Source: an uncultured Clostridium sp.
GTDB taxonomy: Bacteria; Bacillota; Clostridia; TANB77; CAG-508
Length of the DNA stretch: 7,247 nt
Assembly: GCA_905203195.1 (NCBI GenBank)
Contig: CAJKVD010000037.1
Span: 1 to 7,247 of the forward strand
Reading direction: 5' to 3'
Positions 5,972 through 7,247 of the stretch are shown one piece after another. The notes beneath the pieces are model-generated. The model did no database searches, was not told the origin of the DNA, and saw only the letters and a list, made by a program, of their open reading frames with translations. Position numbers and translations under genes: made by a program. Positions within the stretch are counted from its first letter, which is position 1. Every line of letters starts with the position of its first letter.

Positions 5972-7054
5972 ATGAATAAATATTTAAAAAATTTGAATGA
6001 AGAGATAAGAAACTATCTAAAAATATTATCACCAGAATTTCCAGAATGGTTATTAGAATATATTTATACTCCAGATATGTTAAGACTTGATGGAATAGGA
6101 ATGTCTTGTGGTACATTATATACAAAAGTATATAATGATAAATATTTTTATTCTTCACTAACTCATAGTGTTGCAGTGGCATTAATTATATGGAATTTTA
6201 CGCATAACAAAAAAGAAACTATATCTGGTCTATTTCATGACATTGCAACCCCTACTTTTAAACATTGTATTGATTTTATGAATGGGGACTCAGAACACCA
6301 AGAATCCACTGAAGAAAGAACAGAGCAAATAATAAAAAAATCAAAAGAAATAATGGAATTATTAGAAAGAGATAATATAAAAGTAGAAGAAGTTTCGGAC
6401 TATCATATTTATCCTATTGCGGATAATGATACTCCTAGATTAAGTGCTGATAGGCTTGAATATACTTTGTCAGGAGGCCTTTATCAAGTGAGGGTATTCG
6501 AACTTGAAGATATAGAAAAATATTATAATAATATTGTAATTTTAAAAAACGAAGATGGAATAGATGAATTAGCTTTTCAAGATGTAAATTTATGCGAAAG
6601 CTTTATACATGATATTTCAAAATTATGGCCTCGTTGGGTTGAAGATGAGGATAGATTATGTATGCAATTTATTGCTGATATTGTAAAATCAATGAATATA
6701 AAAAATTATATTACAGTTGATGATTTATATAAACTTTCTGAAAAAGAAGTAATACAATTAATTCAAAATTGTGAAGATAATTATGTAAAAAGTGCGTTTA
6801 ACAATTTTCAAAATGCAACAAGATCTTCTGTCTATAAAAGTGATGAACCGAATAATGAAATATATTGTACTAGTGTAAAAGGCAAAAAAAGGTATGTTAA
6901 TCCTTTAGTCAGTTTAGATAATAAAGTTGGCAGAATAAAAGATGTTTCTATAGTAGCTAATGATTATATAAGTAAATTCTTAAATATGAAATATCATAAA
7001 TTTATAGGATTTGATTTTAGTTTTAAACCATATAAAGTTTTGTTACATCAATAG
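5972..7054 (+). CDS. HD-domain protein, putative metal-dependent phosphohydrolase
   Basis: A 360-aa cytoplasmic protein with the HD superfamily signature. The metal-binding set is H65 (in SSLTHSVAVA), the H89-D90 doublet (in SGLFHDIAT) and D160 (in RLSADRLEY), spaced as in HD phosphohydrolases and dGTPase-like proteins. His98 and His109 lie near the active site and may join metal or substrate binding. The C-terminal half (about 200-360) is mixed helical and matches nothing I recognise. There is no signal peptide or membrane segment. ATG 5972 has AAGGA nine bases upstream. The gene starts 100 bp after the acetyltransferase stop, so co-transcription is possible. The substrate cannot be told from sequence: nucleotide and cyclic nucleotide hydrolysis are both known in the superfamily. 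It ends 12 bp from the convergent pseudouridine synthase gene. It is very AT-rich (22% GC in 120 hand-counted bases), unlike the 451-codon gene. Confidence 0.8.
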   Translation: MNKYLKNLNEEIRNYLKILSPEFPEWLLEYIYTPDMLRLDGIGMSCGTLYTKVYNDKYFYSSLTHSVAVALIIWNFTHNKKETISGLFHDIATPTFKHCIDFMNGDSEHQESTEERTEQIIKKSKEIMELLERDNIKVEEVSDYHIYPIADNDTPRLSADRLEYTLSGGLYQVRVFELEDIEKYYNNIVILKNEDGIDELAFQDVNLCESFIHDISKLWPRWVEDEDRLCMQFIADIVKSMNIKNYITVDDLYKLSEKEVIQLIQNCEDNYVKSAFNNFQNATRSSVYKSDEPNNEIYCTSVKGKKRYVNPLVSLDNKVGRIKDVSIVANDYISKFLNMKYHKFIGFDFSFKPYKVLLHQ

Positions 7055-7066
7055 TATTCACATCTT

Positions 7067-7247
7067 TTATTTAACAATATTTGTTAACAGAAATTCTTTA
7101 CCGTCTAAGTAATCTAAAATACCATTGTTATCATTGAAATTAAATTTAATTTTATAGCTACAAAGGCATTGATATTTACATTTGAAATTTTTATTTATTT
7201 GGTTTTTTCCGTATTTACCATCACCAATTATTGGAAGTCCAATATGT
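7067..7247 (-). CDS. RluA-family rRNA pseudouridine synthase, C-terminal end (5' end outside window)
   Basis: The minus-strand frame is open from the right edge to TAA (7069-7067), giving 59 residues. They begin HIGLPIIGDGKYGKN, the strongly conserved 'HIG-P-I-GD-YG' segment that follows the RNA-binding motif in RluA/RluC/RluD-type synthases. The remaining tail (CLCSYKIKFNF...LDGKEFLLTNIVK) corresponds to the usual C-terminal strands. These enzymes isomerise uridines in 23S rRNA or tRNA. The catalytic Asp lies upstream, outside the window, so the exact member cannot be named. As a housekeeping gene it suggests that the right part of the window is chromosomal. Confidence 0.82.
   Translation of the reverse strand, partial: HIGLPIIGDGKYGKNQINKNFKCKYQCLCSYKIKFNFNDNNGILDYLDGKEFLLTNIVK
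7071..7087 (-). terminator. Small palindrome at the convergent gene ends, possible weak terminator
   Basis: TTAACAA (7071-7077) and TTGTTAA (7081-7087) form a 7-bp stem with a 3-base loop between the two convergent stops, within the last codons of the pseudouridine synthase gene. It is G/C-poor and lacks a long T-run on either strand, so it is only a modest candidate. Confidence 0.25.

Overview
The window is AT-rich DNA from a low-GC Firmicute, most likely a gut Clostridia or Bacilli relative. The evidence is A/T-ending codons, strong AGGAGG ribosome sites, TTGCAA/TATAAT promoters, and a MobV/TnpV pair of the kind known from clostridial mobilizable transposons such as Tn4451. Trp is written TGG throughout, so the genetic code looks standard.

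Left part (1-3316, all +): a mobilization module. It opens inside a MobV-family relaxase whose frame is cut by one in-frame TAG at 873-875; the rest of the protein continues in the same frame to 1346. tnpV follows with a strong ribosome site. A consensus promoter (1819-1847) then drives a ~107-nt leader and a 451-codon gene of unknown function, richer in GC than its surroundings and built from degenerate IP-x-EYRT-x-EF repeats. The leader holds a 9-codon peptide ORF (1900-1929). Its first codons can pair either with its own ribosome site or, over 8 perfect bases, with the ribosome site of the downstream gene. This is the architecture of translational attenuation and is the most interesting item here.

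Middle (3329-5201): a complete but dead IS1182-family element bounded by 84-bp inverted repeats that differ at two positions. Its single minus-strand transposase frame keeps all three DDE residues but is broken by TGA (4652-4654) and TAA (3857-3859). Each repeat carries an intrinsic terminator oriented to stop transcription entering the element. The left copy probably also terminates the 451-codon gene, which ends only 12 bp away.

Right part (5202-7247): more AT-rich, probably chromosomal. An extended -10 promoter precedes a structured leader of unknown class. Then come an O-acetyltransferase of the maltose/galactoside type that has lost its catalytic middle section by an in-frame deletion, and a 360-aa HD-domain protein of unknown substrate. 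Convergent to the latter is the 3' end of an RluA-family pseudouridine synthase, a housekeeping gene that argues for a chromosomal setting.

The overall picture is a decaying mobilizable island (interrupted relaxase, dead insertion sequence, deleted acetyltransferase) next to host genes. Within it, the 451-codon gene with its promoter and leader is intact and looks like live cargo. No tRNA, rRNA, CRISPR array, recombinase gene or origin was recognised.
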